From positions 32,045 to 96,044 of the forward strand of contig NZ_NPKJ01000071.1 of assembly GCF_002284575.1 (NCBI RefSeq): 64,000 nucleotides of DNA, written 5' to 3'. The DNA is from Mesorhizobium temperatum (GTDB taxonomy: Bacteria; Pseudomonadota; Alphaproteobacteria; Rhizobiales; Rhizobiaceae). The translations under genes were made by a program, and so were the position numbers. The first letter of the stretch is position 1, and the number at the start of each line of letters is the position of its first letter. Under the pieces are notes generated by a model. That model searched no databases, was not told the DNA's origin, and worked only from the letters and a program-made list of their open reading frames with translations. This document shows positions 19,135 to 27,413 of this stretch, one piece after another.

Positions 19135-19323
19135 TTAAGCGTCGTGCTTGTGGTGGCGCTTGGCGTGGTCTTCCTCGGCGTCCGCCTCACCGTCGCGAGC
19201 CGGCTTGGCGTCGCCCTTATCGCGGCGGGCGCGGTGTTGATCGCTTATCGGATTTGGGGGCGCTCCATTGCGGGAGCTTTTCGTTTCAAGGCGGGTGATG
19301 AAAATGTCGAAGCGATTGGGCAT
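19135..19323 (-). CDS. Possible small charged protein, 62 aa
   Basis: Frame MPNRFDIFITRLETKSS, then a low-complexity acidic/basic tail (DGEADAEEDHAKRHHKHDA) rich in Asp, Ala, His and Lys. It starts eight bases after the stop of the 65-aa gene at 19331, with GGAG 13 bases upstream, so it could be its operon partner. The opposite strand is also open and would encode a hydrophobic peptide (VALGVVFLGVRLTVASRLGV). Only one can be right, and the sequence does not decide. The rest of 18903-19330 holds only the palindrome. Confidence 0.3.
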   Translation of the reverse strand: MPNRFDIFITRLETKSSRNGAPPNPISDQHRARRDKGDAKPARDGEADAEEDHAKRHHKHDA

Positions 19324-19330
19324 CGTCTGG

Positions 19331-19528
19331 TCAGTGCTCCATCGTGCTGCCGGTGCCGGTCGAGGGCTCGATTTCCAGGTCGGTTGCCTTTGAAGGACGA
19401 CGCTTTCGCGGTTTTTTGGCCGGGCCCGCGCCGGCTTTGGCGGACTGGCTCTTGTCCTTTCGCGCGGCAAAGCGCTTGCGCCCTGCATAGTAGGGTTCGA
19501 AAACGTCCTGTATCTTGAGGCTGTCCAT
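19331..19528 (-). CDS. Small basic hypothetical protein, 65 aa
   Basis: Frame MDSLKIQDVFEPYYAGRKRF followed by a Lys/Arg/Ala-rich stretch (AKAGAGPAKKPRKRRPSK) and an acidic end DLEIEPSTGTGSTMEH. A strong GGAGGAG site lies five bases before the ATG at 19528. The composition (basic, disordered, short) resembles small nucleic-acid-binding proteins, but I recognise no family. It is divergent from rsmI. Confidence 0.6.
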   Translation of the reverse strand: MDSLKIQDVFEPYYAGRKRFAARKDKSQSAKAGAGPAKKPRKRRPSKATDLEIEPSTGTGSTMEH

Positions 19529-19682
19529 CCTGCTCCTCCCGAGATCAGGGGTAAATCCGCCGGGCACGGTTTCGTTCCGTACTGTGGCGAAGGCATGGCG
19601 ACCGCTTCACTTCGGCACCGGTTTTGCAACCAGGCGTGAGCCGTGCCAAACAGGGCCGAATGCATTCAAGTGTCAGAGCCTG

Positions 19683-20624
19683 ATGGGGACACCGGTGACC
19701 GGCGAGTTGGCAAGACGCAGCTATGTGATCGGCCAGACCGAGATACCAGCCCGGCCGCTCGCGCCGGCGCTCTACCTGGTGGCGACGCCGATCGGCAATC
19801 TCACCGATATCACATTACGCGCGCTTGAAACGCTCGCCGCCGCCGATATCGTTGCCTGCGAGGACACGCGTGTCAGCCGCGTGCTGCTCGACCGCTACGG
19901 CATCCGCCGCCGCACCACTGCCTATCACGAGCACAATGCCGCCGAGGCCGGCCCAAAACTGATCGCAGCCTTGCTGGCCGGGCAGAGCGTGGCGCTGATC
20001 TCGGACGCCGGCACGCCGCTGATCTCCGATCCGGGCTATCGGCTGGTCGGCGAGGCGCTTGACCAGGGCATTCGTGTCGTGCCGATCCCCGGCCCGTCGG
20101 CGCCGCTTGCGGCGCTGACAGCGTCCGGCCTGCCCTCCGACGCTTTCCTGTTCGCCGGCTTCCTGCCGGTGAAGACTGGACAGCGGCTGGCGCGGCTGGA
20201 AGCGCTGAAAGCGGTGCCGGCGACGCTGATCTTCTTCGAATCGCCGCGACGGCTGGCCGAGACGCTTGGCGCCATGGTCGAGGCGCTGGGGGGCGCCCGC
20301 AAGGCCGCGATCGGCCGCGAGCTGACCAAGACCTTCGAGGAAATTCGGACCGGCACCTTGCAGTCGCTTGCCGATCATTACGCGGCCGCCGACACGCCGA
20401 AGGGCGAGATCGTCATCTGCGTCGGCCCGTCGGAAGCAACCGCCGACGAACCGGCCGATATCGACCGGCTTCTGCTTTCACTTGCCGCCGAGATGCCAGC
20501 CTCCAAGGCAGCGGCGGAAGCCGCCAAGATGACAGGCGGCCAGAAGCAGGCGCTTTACCGGCGGCTGCTCGAACTCAAGGATACTGGGAAAGAGGGCGAC
20601 ACCGGGAAAGACGGCGATGGCTGA
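19683..20624 (+). CDS. rsmI: 16S rRNA (cytidine1402-2'-O)-methyltransferase
   Basis: SAM-dependent tetrapyrrole-methylase-fold enzyme that methylates C1402 in the ribosomal decoding centre. The 313-residue protein has LYLVATPIGNLTDITLRALE, VACEDTRVSRVLLDRYGI, YHEHNAAE, the SAM site ALISDAGTPLISDPGYRLV, VVPIPGPSAPLAALTASGLP, FFESPRRLAETL and GRELTKTFEEI. The start at 19683 fits the family better than 19515. The C-terminus ends in a repeated KDTGKEGDTGKDGDG tail. It overlaps yraN by eight bases. Confidence 0.96.
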   Translation: MGTPVTGELARRSYVIGQTEIPARPLAPALYLVATPIGNLTDITLRALETLAAADIVACEDTRVSRVLLDRYGIRRRTTAYHEHNAAEAGPKLIAALLAGQSVALISDAGTPLISDPGYRLVGEALDQGIRVVPIPGPSAPLAALTASGLPSDAFLFAGFLPVKTGQRLARLEALKAVPATLIFFESPRRLAETLGAMVEALGGARKAAIGRELTKTFEEIRTGTLQSLADHYAAADTPKGEIVICVGPSEATADEPADIDRLLLSLAAEMPASKAAAEAAKMTGGQKQALYRRLLELKDTGKEGDTGKDGDG

Positions 20625-20994
20625 ACGCCCGGTCGCCAGCCGCCAACAGGCCTATTGGCGCGGCCACCGCAGCGAGTGGCTGGCGGCGGCGGCATTGATG
20701 GTGAAAGGCTACCGGATCCTGGCGCGCCGCCACCGCACGCGTTTCGGTGAGATCGACCTGATCGCGCGGCGCGGCGACCTGGTGCTGATCGTCGAGGTGA
20801 AAGCGCGCCGCACACTTATGGAAGCGATGGAGGCTATCGCTTACGAATCGGAGCGCCGCATCGAAAGCGCTGCCGATCTCTGGCTGTCGCGCCAATCCGA
20901 CTATGGAAAATTGTCGGTGCGCTTCGACATGGTCGCAGTGCTGCCGTGGCGCTGGCCGGTGCATGTCGAGAATGTTTTTTACGGGCGGAACTAA
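20617..20994 (+). CDS. yraN: YraN family protein (UPF0102, predicted endonuclease-like)
   Basis: A 125-residue UPF0102 protein with the restriction-endonuclease-like motif GEIDLIARRGDLVLIVEVKARR (quoted region residues 43-65: E-x-D and E-V-K). Family length is about 120. The rsmI-yraN order is conserved widely in bacteria. The function is unproven; a Holliday junction or nucleic-acid role has been suggested. It ends seven bases from the convergent uppP stop. Confidence 0.93.
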   Translation: MAERPVASRQQAYWRGHRSEWLAAAALMVKGYRILARRHRTRFGEIDLIARRGDLVLIVEVKARRTLMEAMEAIAYESERRIESAADLWLSRQSDYGKLSVRFDMVAVLPWRWPVHVENVFYGRN

Positions 20995-21001
20995 GTGCGC
21001 C

Positions 21002-21808
21002 TCACCCCCAGACGAACAGCGCCGCCAGGCCGACGGTGCCGATGACCAGCCGCCACCAGCCGAACAGCGAATAGCCGTGGCGCGAGACGTAGTTGAGCAG
21101 GAAGCGCACGACGATGAGTGCCGCGATGAAGGCCGCGATGAAACCGGCGGCGATGATGGGCAGATCGGCGCTGGTCAGCACATTACGGTTCTTGAAGAGG
21201 TCGAAGGCGAAGGCGCCGACCATCGTCGGCATGGCGAGGAAGAAGGAGAATTCCGCAGCCGCCCGTTTGTCGACGCCCAGAAGCAGCGCGCCGACGATCG
21301 TCGAGCCGGAGCGCGACGTGCCGGGGATCAGCGAAAGGCACTGGAACAATCCGATCTGCAGATAGAGCCTGAGCGGAAACCGCTCGACGTCATGGTAGAG
21401 CGGCTTCGGCTTGAAGCGGTCCACCCACAGCAGGACCACGCCGCCGATGATCAGCATGACGCAGATCAGCCTCGGTGATTCAAACAGCACCGTCTTGATG
21501 AAGCCATGCGCCAGCGCGCCGATGACGGCCGCCGGCAGGAAGGCGACGAGGATGCCGAGGACGAAATGCCGCGTCACCCGATCACGCGGCAGATCGACGA
21601 GCATCTGCCACAGCCGATGGAAATAGACGCTGAGGATCGCCAGTATGGCGCCAAGCTGGATCAGGATCTCGAAGGCCTTGCCGGTCGAATGGAAGCCGAG
21701 AAAATGGCCGGCAAGCAGGATATGGCCGGTCGACGAGACCGGAATGAACTCGGTCATGCCCTCGATCATGCCCAGCAGCAGCGCTTCGACGATGGTCTGG
21801 CTTTCCAT
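21002..21808 (-). CDS. uppP: Undecaprenyl-diphosphatase (BacA/UppP)
   Basis: Integral membrane phosphatase that recycles undecaprenyl pyrophosphate for cell-wall synthesis and confers bacitracin tolerance. The 268-residue protein has the two catalytic motifs EGMTEFIPVSSTGH (near the N-terminus) and LIPGTSRSGSTIVGALLLG, with about eight membrane helices. The start at 21808 (MESQTIVEALLLG) gives the usual N-terminus. Confidence 0.96.
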   Translation of the reverse strand: MESQTIVEALLLGMIEGMTEFIPVSSTGHILLAGHFLGFHSTGKAFEILIQLGAILAILSVYFHRLWQMLVDLPRDRVTRHFVLGILVAFLPAAVIGALAHGFIKTVLFESPRLICVMLIIGGVVLLWVDRFKPKPLYHDVERFPLRLYLQIGLFQCLSLIPGTSRSGSTIVGALLLGVDKRAAAEFSFFLAMPTMVGAFAFDLFKNRNVLTSADLPIIAAGFIAAFIAALIVVRFLLNYVSRHGYSLFGWWRLVIGTVGLAALFVWG

Positions 21809-21975
21809 GGAAACCTCGGCGTTCGAGTGAGGGCTTTGAAGAACGGCTTGCTTGTCATGGCGCGGAACTCCTCCTATAGGTCGCAGCACCCTGACTGACG
21901 GCCCTCTGAATCGGGGCGGCCAAGACTTACCGGCGCAGCCGGCGATTTGCCAGTGCGCTCTATTATCGCGGGACC

Positions 21976-22668
21976 ATGCTGACGCTTTTCCACCACCCGA
22001 TGTTCGCCACCTGCCGGTTCGTTCGCCTCGCTTTCGGCGAGTATGGCGAGGAGCTGGCGCTGATCGAGGAAAAGCCGTGGATGCGGCGCAAGGAGTTCCT
22101 GGCGCTGAACCCGGCCGGCACGCTGCCGATCCTGCTTGCCGAGGGCGACGTACCGATCGTCGGTGCCATGGTCATCGCCGAATATCTCGACGAGACGCGC
22201 GGCGTGCTCAAGCGCGACAAGCGGCTGTTCGCCGAGGACCCGATGGGGCGCGCCGAAATCCGCCGGCTGACCGACTGGTATCTCAACAAGGCCGATAGCG
22301 AGGTGACCCGGCACCTGGTGCGCGAGCGCGTGCTGAAGCCGATCATGCCGGAAACGGCGGGCGGCGGCTCGCCCGATTCGGCGGCTATCCGTGCCGCGCG
22401 CGCCAATATCCGCCAGCACATGAAATACACCAACTGGCTGGCCGGCACACGCCATTGGCTGGCCGGCAACAAGGTCACCTATGCCGACCTCGCGGCTGCG
22501 GCGGCGCTGTCGGTGCTCGACTATCTCGGCGAGATCGACTGGCGCGAACACGCTGCCGCGCGCGAATGGTATGCACGGGTGAAATCACGGCCATCGTTCC
22601 GGCCGCTCTTGTCCGACCGGGTGCGCGGCCTATCGCCGGTATCACATTATGCGGACCTCGATTTCTAA
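21976..22668 (+). CDS. Glutathione S-transferase family protein
   Basis: A 230-residue GST. Thioredoxin-like domain: FHHPMFATCRFVRLAFGEYG, LNPAGTLPILLAEGD and VIAEYLDETRG. Helical domain: NWLAGTRHWLAGNKVTYADL, then ALSVLDYLGEIDW. It overlaps queG by 20 bases, so the two are probably co-transcribed. Substrate unknown. This GST-queG-SDR arrangement recurs in rhizobia (recollection, not checked). Confidence 0.9.
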   Translation: MLTLFHHPMFATCRFVRLAFGEYGEELALIEEKPWMRRKEFLALNPAGTLPILLAEGDVPIVGAMVIAEYLDETRGVLKRDKRLFAEDPMGRAEIRRLTDWYLNKADSEVTRHLVRERVLKPIMPETAGGGSPDSAAIRAARANIRQHMKYTNWLAGTRHWLAGNKVTYADLAAAAALSVLDYLGEIDWREHAAAREWYARVKSRPSFRPLLSDRVRGLSPVSHYADLDF

Positions 22669-23809
22669 GACCGAAAACCTGCGCGCGCTGATCGACCGCG
22701 AGGCACGGCGCGCCGGTTTCGATGCCGTTGCCGTCACCACGCCCGATGCCATCCCGCAGGCGCCGGCCCGGCTTGCCGAATTCGTCGCCGACGGCTTCCA
22801 CGGTTCGATGGGCTGGATCGCCGACACGCTCAAGCGCCGCGGCGAGCCGACAGCACTTTGGCCTGAGGTTCGCTCGATCATCGTGCTGGCCATGAACTAC
22901 GGGCCCGACCACGACCCGCGCGCGGTGCTGGCGAAGCGCGACCGCGGCGCGATCTCCGTCTATGCGCAGAACCGCGATTATCATGACGTGATGAAAGGCC
23001 GGCTGAAAGAGATCGCCGGCAAGATCGTGGCCCGTGCCGGCGGCGACGTAAAAGTTTTCGTCGATACCGCTCCGGTGATGGAAAAGCCGCTGGCTGAAGC
23101 CGCCGGCCTCGGCTGGCAAGGCAAGCACACCAATCTGGTCAGCCGCGAGCACGGCTCCTGGCTGTTCCTCGGCACCATCTTCACGACGGCCGAGCTTGCG
23201 CCCGATACGCCCGAGGACGACCATTGCGGCTCGTGCCGCGCCTGTCTCGACGTTTGTCCGACCGACGCCTTTCCGGCTCCCTACCGGCTCGATGCGCGAC
23301 GCTGCATCTCCTATCTCACCATCGAGAACAAGGGCCCGATCCCGCATGAGTTCCGGGAAAAAATCGGCAACCGCATCTATGGCTGCGACGACTGCCTCGC
23401 CGCCTGCCCGTGGAACAAGTTTGCCCAGGCGGCATCCGAGGCAAAGCTCGTCGCCCGCGCGGACTTGCGCGAACCGCCGCTCACCGATCTCTTAGCGCTC
23501 GATGACGCTGCTTTCCGGTCGTTCTTCACTGGTTCGCCGATCAAGCGCATCGGTCGTGATCGCTTTGTCCGCAATGCGCTGATCGCCGCCGGCAATTCCG
23601 GCGAACCCTCGCTCCGCGACGCCGTGTGTGCGCTGCTCGGCGATGCCTCGCCTCTGGTGCGCGGCGCGGCGGTATGGGCGCTGTCGCGGCTTGTGCCAGA
23701 GACCGAATTTGCCAAATGTGCCAGCGCTGCACTGAAAGCAGAAGGCGACGAGGCCGTGCGACGCGAATGGCGCCTGGCGCTGGCAAATCAAATCGAGGCG
23801 CATGCATGA
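22649..23809 (+). CDS. queG: Epoxyqueuosine reductase
   Basis: Cobalamin- and Fe-S-dependent enzyme for the last step of tRNA queuosine synthesis. The 386-residue protein has the cobalamin-binding DUF1730 half (SIIVLAMNYGPD, YHDVMKGRLKEIA, FVDTAPVMEKPLAEAAGLGW, GKHTNLVSREHGSWLFLG) and two [4Fe-4S] motifs, CGSCRACLDVCPTDAF and CDDCLAACPWNKF. A HEAT-like C-terminus follows. The start inside the GST gene is required for the full N-terminus. It overlaps the next gene by four bases. Confidence 0.96.
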   Translation: MRTSISKTENLRALIDREARRAGFDAVAVTTPDAIPQAPARLAEFVADGFHGSMGWIADTLKRRGEPTALWPEVRSIIVLAMNYGPDHDPRAVLAKRDRGAISVYAQNRDYHDVMKGRLKEIAGKIVARAGGDVKVFVDTAPVMEKPLAEAAGLGWQGKHTNLVSREHGSWLFLGTIFTTAELAPDTPEDDHCGSCRACLDVCPTDAFPAPYRLDARRCISYLTIENKGPIPHEFREKIGNRIYGCDDCLAACPWNKFAQAASEAKLVARADLREPPLTDLLALDDAAFRSFFTGSPIKRIGRDRFVRNALIAAGNSGEPSLRDAVCALLGDASPLVRGAAVWALSRLVPETEFAKCASAALKAEGDEAVRREWRLALANQIEAHA

Positions 23810-24711
23810 GCCAGAAGCAGATCTTCATTTTCGGCGCCGGCTATTCGGGCAAGGCATTTGCCCGCGCCAACAGGGATGCCGGCACGATCCTTGGCACGAC
23901 ACGCGCGTCGGAGAAATTCGAAGCGCTACGGCAAGCCGGAATCCAGTCGCTGCTTTTCGACGGCGCGCTGACGCCCGAAATCAGCGACGCGCTCAAAAAA
24001 ACAACCCATCTCGTCGTCTCGGTGGCGCCGGAAGAGGCCGGCGATCCAGTGCTGAATGCGGCGCGCGGGACAATCGCGGCGGAGATGCCGGCGCTCGAAT
24101 GGATCGCCTATCTCTCCACCGTCGGCGTCTATGGCGACCACGGCGGCGGCTGGGTCGACGAGACCGCCGAATGCCGGCCGCTGTCGAAGCGCTCGATGCT
24201 GCGTGTCGCCGCCGAGCAGGACTGGCTGAAACTGGGTCGGGACATCGTCCGGCCGGTGGCGATCCTGCGGCTTTCCGGCATTTACGGGCCGGGCCGCAAT
24301 GCCCTGGTCAATCTGGAAAACGGCGCCGCGCGGCGGCTGGTCAAGCCGGGCCAGGTGTTCAACCGCATCCATTGCGACGACATTGCGGGGGCGCTCTGGC
24401 ATCTGCTCAAGGACAATCGCGGCGGCATCTTCAACGTCACCGACGACCTGCCGGCGCCGCCGCAGGACGTCGTCGCCTATGCCGCGGGGCTGATGGGCGT
24501 CACACCGCCGCCCGAAATTCCGTTCGAGACCGCCCAGCTTTCGCCGATGGCGCGGTCCTTCTATGGCGAGAACAAGCGTGTCGCCAACACGGCGATCAAG
24601 GCTGCCGGCTATCGCTTCCGCTTTCCCGACTACCGGGCGGCCTTCGACCATATGTGGGCCGAGGGCAACTGGCGCGACGGCGAGGCGCGCAGCCCGATGA
24701 AGCGGTCGTGA
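23806..24711 (+). CDS. NAD(P)-dependent epimerase/SDR family protein (YeeZ-like)
   Basis: A 301-residue extended Rossmann protein. Nucleotide site FIFGAGYSGKAFARAN, then VVSVAPEEAGDP, YLSTVGVYGDHGGGWVDE and the late IHCDDIAGALWHLL and GIFNVTDDLPAPPQDVVAYA. It belongs to the atypical SDR group related to YeeZ, and the catalytic activity is unknown. ATG at 23806 overlaps the queG stop. Confidence 0.88.
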   Translation: MSQKQIFIFGAGYSGKAFARANRDAGTILGTTRASEKFEALRQAGIQSLLFDGALTPEISDALKKTTHLVVSVAPEEAGDPVLNAARGTIAAEMPALEWIAYLSTVGVYGDHGGGWVDETAECRPLSKRSMLRVAAEQDWLKLGRDIVRPVAILRLSGIYGPGRNALVNLENGAARRLVKPGQVFNRIHCDDIAGALWHLLKDNRGGIFNVTDDLPAPPQDVVAYAAGLMGVTPPPEIPFETAQLSPMARSFYGENKRVANTAIKAAGYRFRFPDYRAAFDHMWAEGNWRDGEARSPMKRS

Positions 24712-24770
24712 TCGAAACCGCGCGCCGGGCGTGATATGATTCGACTTAAATCGCAGAGGGGTTCTGCCTC

Positions 24771-25943
24771 ATGAAAACGTTGAAGCGATCGTTGCCCGGT
24801 AGAACGCTGCTGCTAAAGCGCGTCGCAACGCGCTTTAGATCTCTGTCTGTGCATGTCGTTGTCCCAAAACCGCTGCGCACTTTTGGGCGACATGCATTAG
24901 CAGCGCTCGCCGTTCTCGCCATAGCAGGGCTTGCAGCGCGACCTGCAGCGGCCGAAGAGCTGGCGAAAAACCTGTTCGGCGCCAAAAAGCTGCCGGCCGT
25001 GGCTGCGCCGCAATCGATCGGCTTTTATTCCAAGGGCTGCTTTGCCGGCGGCGTCGCCATTCCCCTGGACGGCCCGAAATGGGAGGTGATGCGGCCTTCG
25101 CGCAACCGCCGCTGGGGCCATCCGACAATGATCGCGCTGATCGAGAAACTGTCGCGCGACGCCGCGGCCGACGGCTGGCCCGGCCTGTTGGTCGGCGACA
25201 TTTCGCAGCCGCGCGGCGGCCCGATGCTGAGCGGCCATGCCTCGCACCAGATCGGCCTCGACGCCGACATCTGGCTGACGCCGATGCCCGACCGCAAGCT
25301 TTCGCTCGAGCAGCGCGAAAACATGAGCGCCACCTTGCTTGTCGACGAAAAGACCCACCTGGTGAAAGATGCGCTCTGGGTGCCGGCGCATATGCGGCTC
25401 CTGAAGCGCGCGGCAAGCTACGCGGAAGTCGAGCGCATCCTGGTCAATCCCGGCATCAAGAAGAAGCTCTGCGACACGGTGAAAGGCGACCGCGCGTGGC
25501 TGCGCAAGGTCAGGCCGTTCTGGGGCCACGACTATCACTTCCACATCCGCATCGGCTGCCAGCCCGGCTCGCCCAATTGCAAAGCGCAGGAAAACACGGC
25601 GCCCGGCGACGGCTGCGACCAGTCGCTGGCCTGGTGGTTCACGGAGGAACCGTGGCGCCCCAACAAGAACCCGGACAGGCCGAAAGCGCGCGACGTGATG
25701 ACCATGGCGAGCCTGCCCGCAGCATGCCAGGCCGTGCTCGACGGGCCAGATCCGGCTTCGGCGGAGGCGGTCACCTATTATGGCGACGGCGTGCCGGTCG
25801 CGGCTGCACCCGTTCTCATGACGGCTCCGGCGCCGGCGCGGGCATCCGCAAGCGGCGAGGCAGCGCTTCCGGCCTCGGTCAACGCCTTCGCGGCGACGCC
25901 CGAGATCGGCATCCCGCTGCCACGGCCACGACCGGGGAACTGA
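24771..25943 (+). CDS. mepA: Penicillin-insensitive murein endopeptidase with repeat-derived N-terminus
   Basis: LAS-family zinc peptidase that cleaves D-Ala-meso-DAP crosslinks in peptidoglycan. The 390-residue protein has the zinc motifs SGHASHQIGLDADIWLTP (H-x6-D) and FWGHDYHFHIRIGCQPGSPNC (H-x-H), plus TMIALIEKLS and GDISQPRGGPMLSG. Residues about 15-43 are encoded by an intergenic-type palindromic repeat, which gives a 40-residue basic n-region before the hydrophobic signal core (ALAALAVLAIAGLA, cleavage after AAA). A GTG inside the repeat is an alternative start. AGAGGGG lies upstream of the chosen ATG. Confidence 0.94.
   Translation: MKTLKRSLPGRTLLLKRVATRFRSLSVHVVVPKPLRTFGRHALAALAVLAIAGLAARPAAAEELAKNLFGAKKLPAVAAPQSIGFYSKGCFAGGVAIPLDGPKWEVMRPSRNRRWGHPTMIALIEKLSRDAAADGWPGLLVGDISQPRGGPMLSGHASHQIGLDADIWLTPMPDRKLSLEQRENMSATLLVDEKTHLVKDALWVPAHMRLLKRAASYAEVERILVNPGIKKKLCDTVKGDRAWLRKVRPFWGHDYHFHIRIGCQPGSPNCKAQENTAPGDGCDQSLAWWFTEEPWRPNKNPDRPKARDVMTMASLPAACQAVLDGPDPASAEAVTYYGDGVPVAAAPVLMTAPAPARASASGEAALPASVNAFAATPEIGIPLPRPRPGN
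24813..24900. repeat. Palindromic repeat (copy 2) inserted in frame in mepA
   Basis: It shows a small hairpin (ctaaagcgcg / cgcgctttag, 24813-24838) and the larger inverted pair gcatgtcgttgtcccaaaa and ttttgggcgacatgcatta. It matches copy 1 at 14583-14698. It keeps the mepA frame open. Confidence 0.8.
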
Positions 25944-25989
25944 GGCCAGGATAATCGCCTCGGCTTCCGCTGATGTTGACGACGACCAA

Positions 25990-26180
25990 CTGTTGGGGTC
26001 GGCGCCGCCCCTCATTGCCCTGCCGGGCATTTCTCCCCGTATAGTGACGGGGAGAAATGGGCTGGCCGCTGCCTTGGCGCCGTTCTGCATCGTTGGAGAT
26101 TAGCGAACCATCGATGAAAGCGCATCCTCTCCCCGTTTACGGGGAGAGGATGCCGGCAGGCAGGTGAGGGGCAGCGCAAA
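25990..26180. repeat. Intergenic mosaic palindrome upstream of glk
   Basis: Outer arms gcccctcattgccctgccgg (about 26008) and, inverted, ccggcaggcaggtgaggggc (about 26155). Inner hairpins are ttctccccgtatagtgacggggagaa type, and tctccccgtttacggggaga near 26130. The rest of 25944-26321 shows no gene. Confidence 0.75.
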
Positions 26181-26321
26181 CGCTGAATGGGGCAAGGACG
26201 AAATTCGGACCTGAAGTGATTGCACCGGAACTGACTCTGAAGCGACTTTCCCTTTCCCGGGTCATGCGCTAGTCAACGAAAGAACGGCAGAACGCCACTG
26301 GGAACCGGGACGGACGAGAGC

Positions 26322-27341
26322 ATGCCAGGCGACGACGACATAGCGCTGCAGTTTCCGGTCCTGATCGGCGACATTGGCGGCACCAATGCACGCTTTGCGG
26401 TCGTGCTCGACGCGAATTCGGAACCAACCGAACCGCAGATCGTCCAGACCGCCAATTTCAACACGATCGATGACGCGATCCAGGCGGCGGTGCTCGACCG
26501 CTCGGCGGTCCGGCCCAACTCCGCCGTGCTGGCGGTGGCCGGCCCGGTAGACGGCGACGAGATCCCGCTCACCAACTGCCCGTGGATCGTCAAGCCGCGA
26601 AGGATGTTTGCCAGCCTCGGCCTCGGCGACGTCGTGGTGCTCAATGACTTCGAGGCACAGGCGCTGGCCGTCGTGGCGCTCGGCGAAGAGCATATGGAAA
26701 AGATCGGCGGCGGTGCACCGGAGCCCAATGCGGGACGGGTGGTGCTCGGTCCCGGAACCGGGCTTGGTGTCGCCGGCCTGGTCCACGCGCTGAACCACTG
26801 GATACCGGTGCCCGGCGAGGGGGGACACATGGACATCGGGCCGCGCTCGCCGCGCGATTTCCAGGTCTTTCCGCATATCGAGAAGCTCGAGGGCAGAATC
26901 TCCGGCGAACAGATCCTGTCCGGACGCGGCCTGGTCAATGCCTACCGGGCGGTGGCCAAGGCGGACGGCAAGCCGGCGCCCTTCACCACGCCGGCCGAGA
27001 TCACCTCGGCGGCACTGGCGAAGTCAGATCCGGTGGCCGAGGAAGCGCTGTCGATGTTCGTGACCTGCCTCGGGCGCACCGCCGGCGACCTTGCGCTGGT
27101 GTTCATGAGCCGCGGCGGCGTCTTCCTGACTGGCGGCATCGCGCAGAAAATCCTGCCGGCGCTGAAAACGGGCAATTTCCGCGCCGCCTTCGAGGACAAG
27201 GCGCCACACAGCGAGCTGATGCGCACCATGCCGGTCTATGTGATCACCCATCCGCTGGCAGCGCTCTCCGGGCTTGCCGCCTACGCCAGGAACCCGTCGC
27301 TGTTCGGCGTCCAGACGGCAGGACGGCGCTGGCGGGCTTAG
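26322..27341 (+). CDS. glk: Glucokinase
   Basis: ATP-dependent phosphorylation of glucose to glucose-6-phosphate, feeding the Entner-Doudoroff and pentose pathways. The 339-residue protein of the bacterial Glk family has the phosphate motif LIGDIGGTNARFAVVLD, VVVLNDFEAQALAV (catalytic Asp), VLGPGTGLGVAGLV, VPGEGGHMDIGPRS, and the adenosine motif RGGVFLTGGIAQKILP. Length is slightly above E. coli Glk (321). Confidence 0.96.
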   Translation: MPGDDDIALQFPVLIGDIGGTNARFAVVLDANSEPTEPQIVQTANFNTIDDAIQAAVLDRSAVRPNSAVLAVAGPVDGDEIPLTNCPWIVKPRRMFASLGLGDVVVLNDFEAQALAVVALGEEHMEKIGGGAPEPNAGRVVLGPGTGLGVAGLVHALNHWIPVPGEGGHMDIGPRSPRDFQVFPHIEKLEGRISGEQILSGRGLVNAYRAVAKADGKPAPFTTPAEITSAALAKSDPVAEEALSMFVTCLGRTAGDLALVFMSRGGVFLTGGIAQKILPALKTGNFRAAFEDKAPHSELMRTMPVYVITHPLAALSGLAAYARNPSLFGVQTAGRRWRA

Positions 27342-27413
27342 ATGACGGCCGAAGCCGCGGCGAAGTTTTGCCGGTCTCGGCCATAGGCAAGCCGCCACCG
27401 GGGCGCTAAGAGG

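Noticed and set aside
19528..19580. Possible EcfG promoter for the 65-aa gene (GGAAC on the minus strand near 19577)
   Set aside because: The expected position has ATTT instead of CGTT.
26160..26321. Possible EcfG promoter before glk (GGAAC near 26227)
   Set aside because: After a 16-base spacer the sequence is TTCC, not CGTT.
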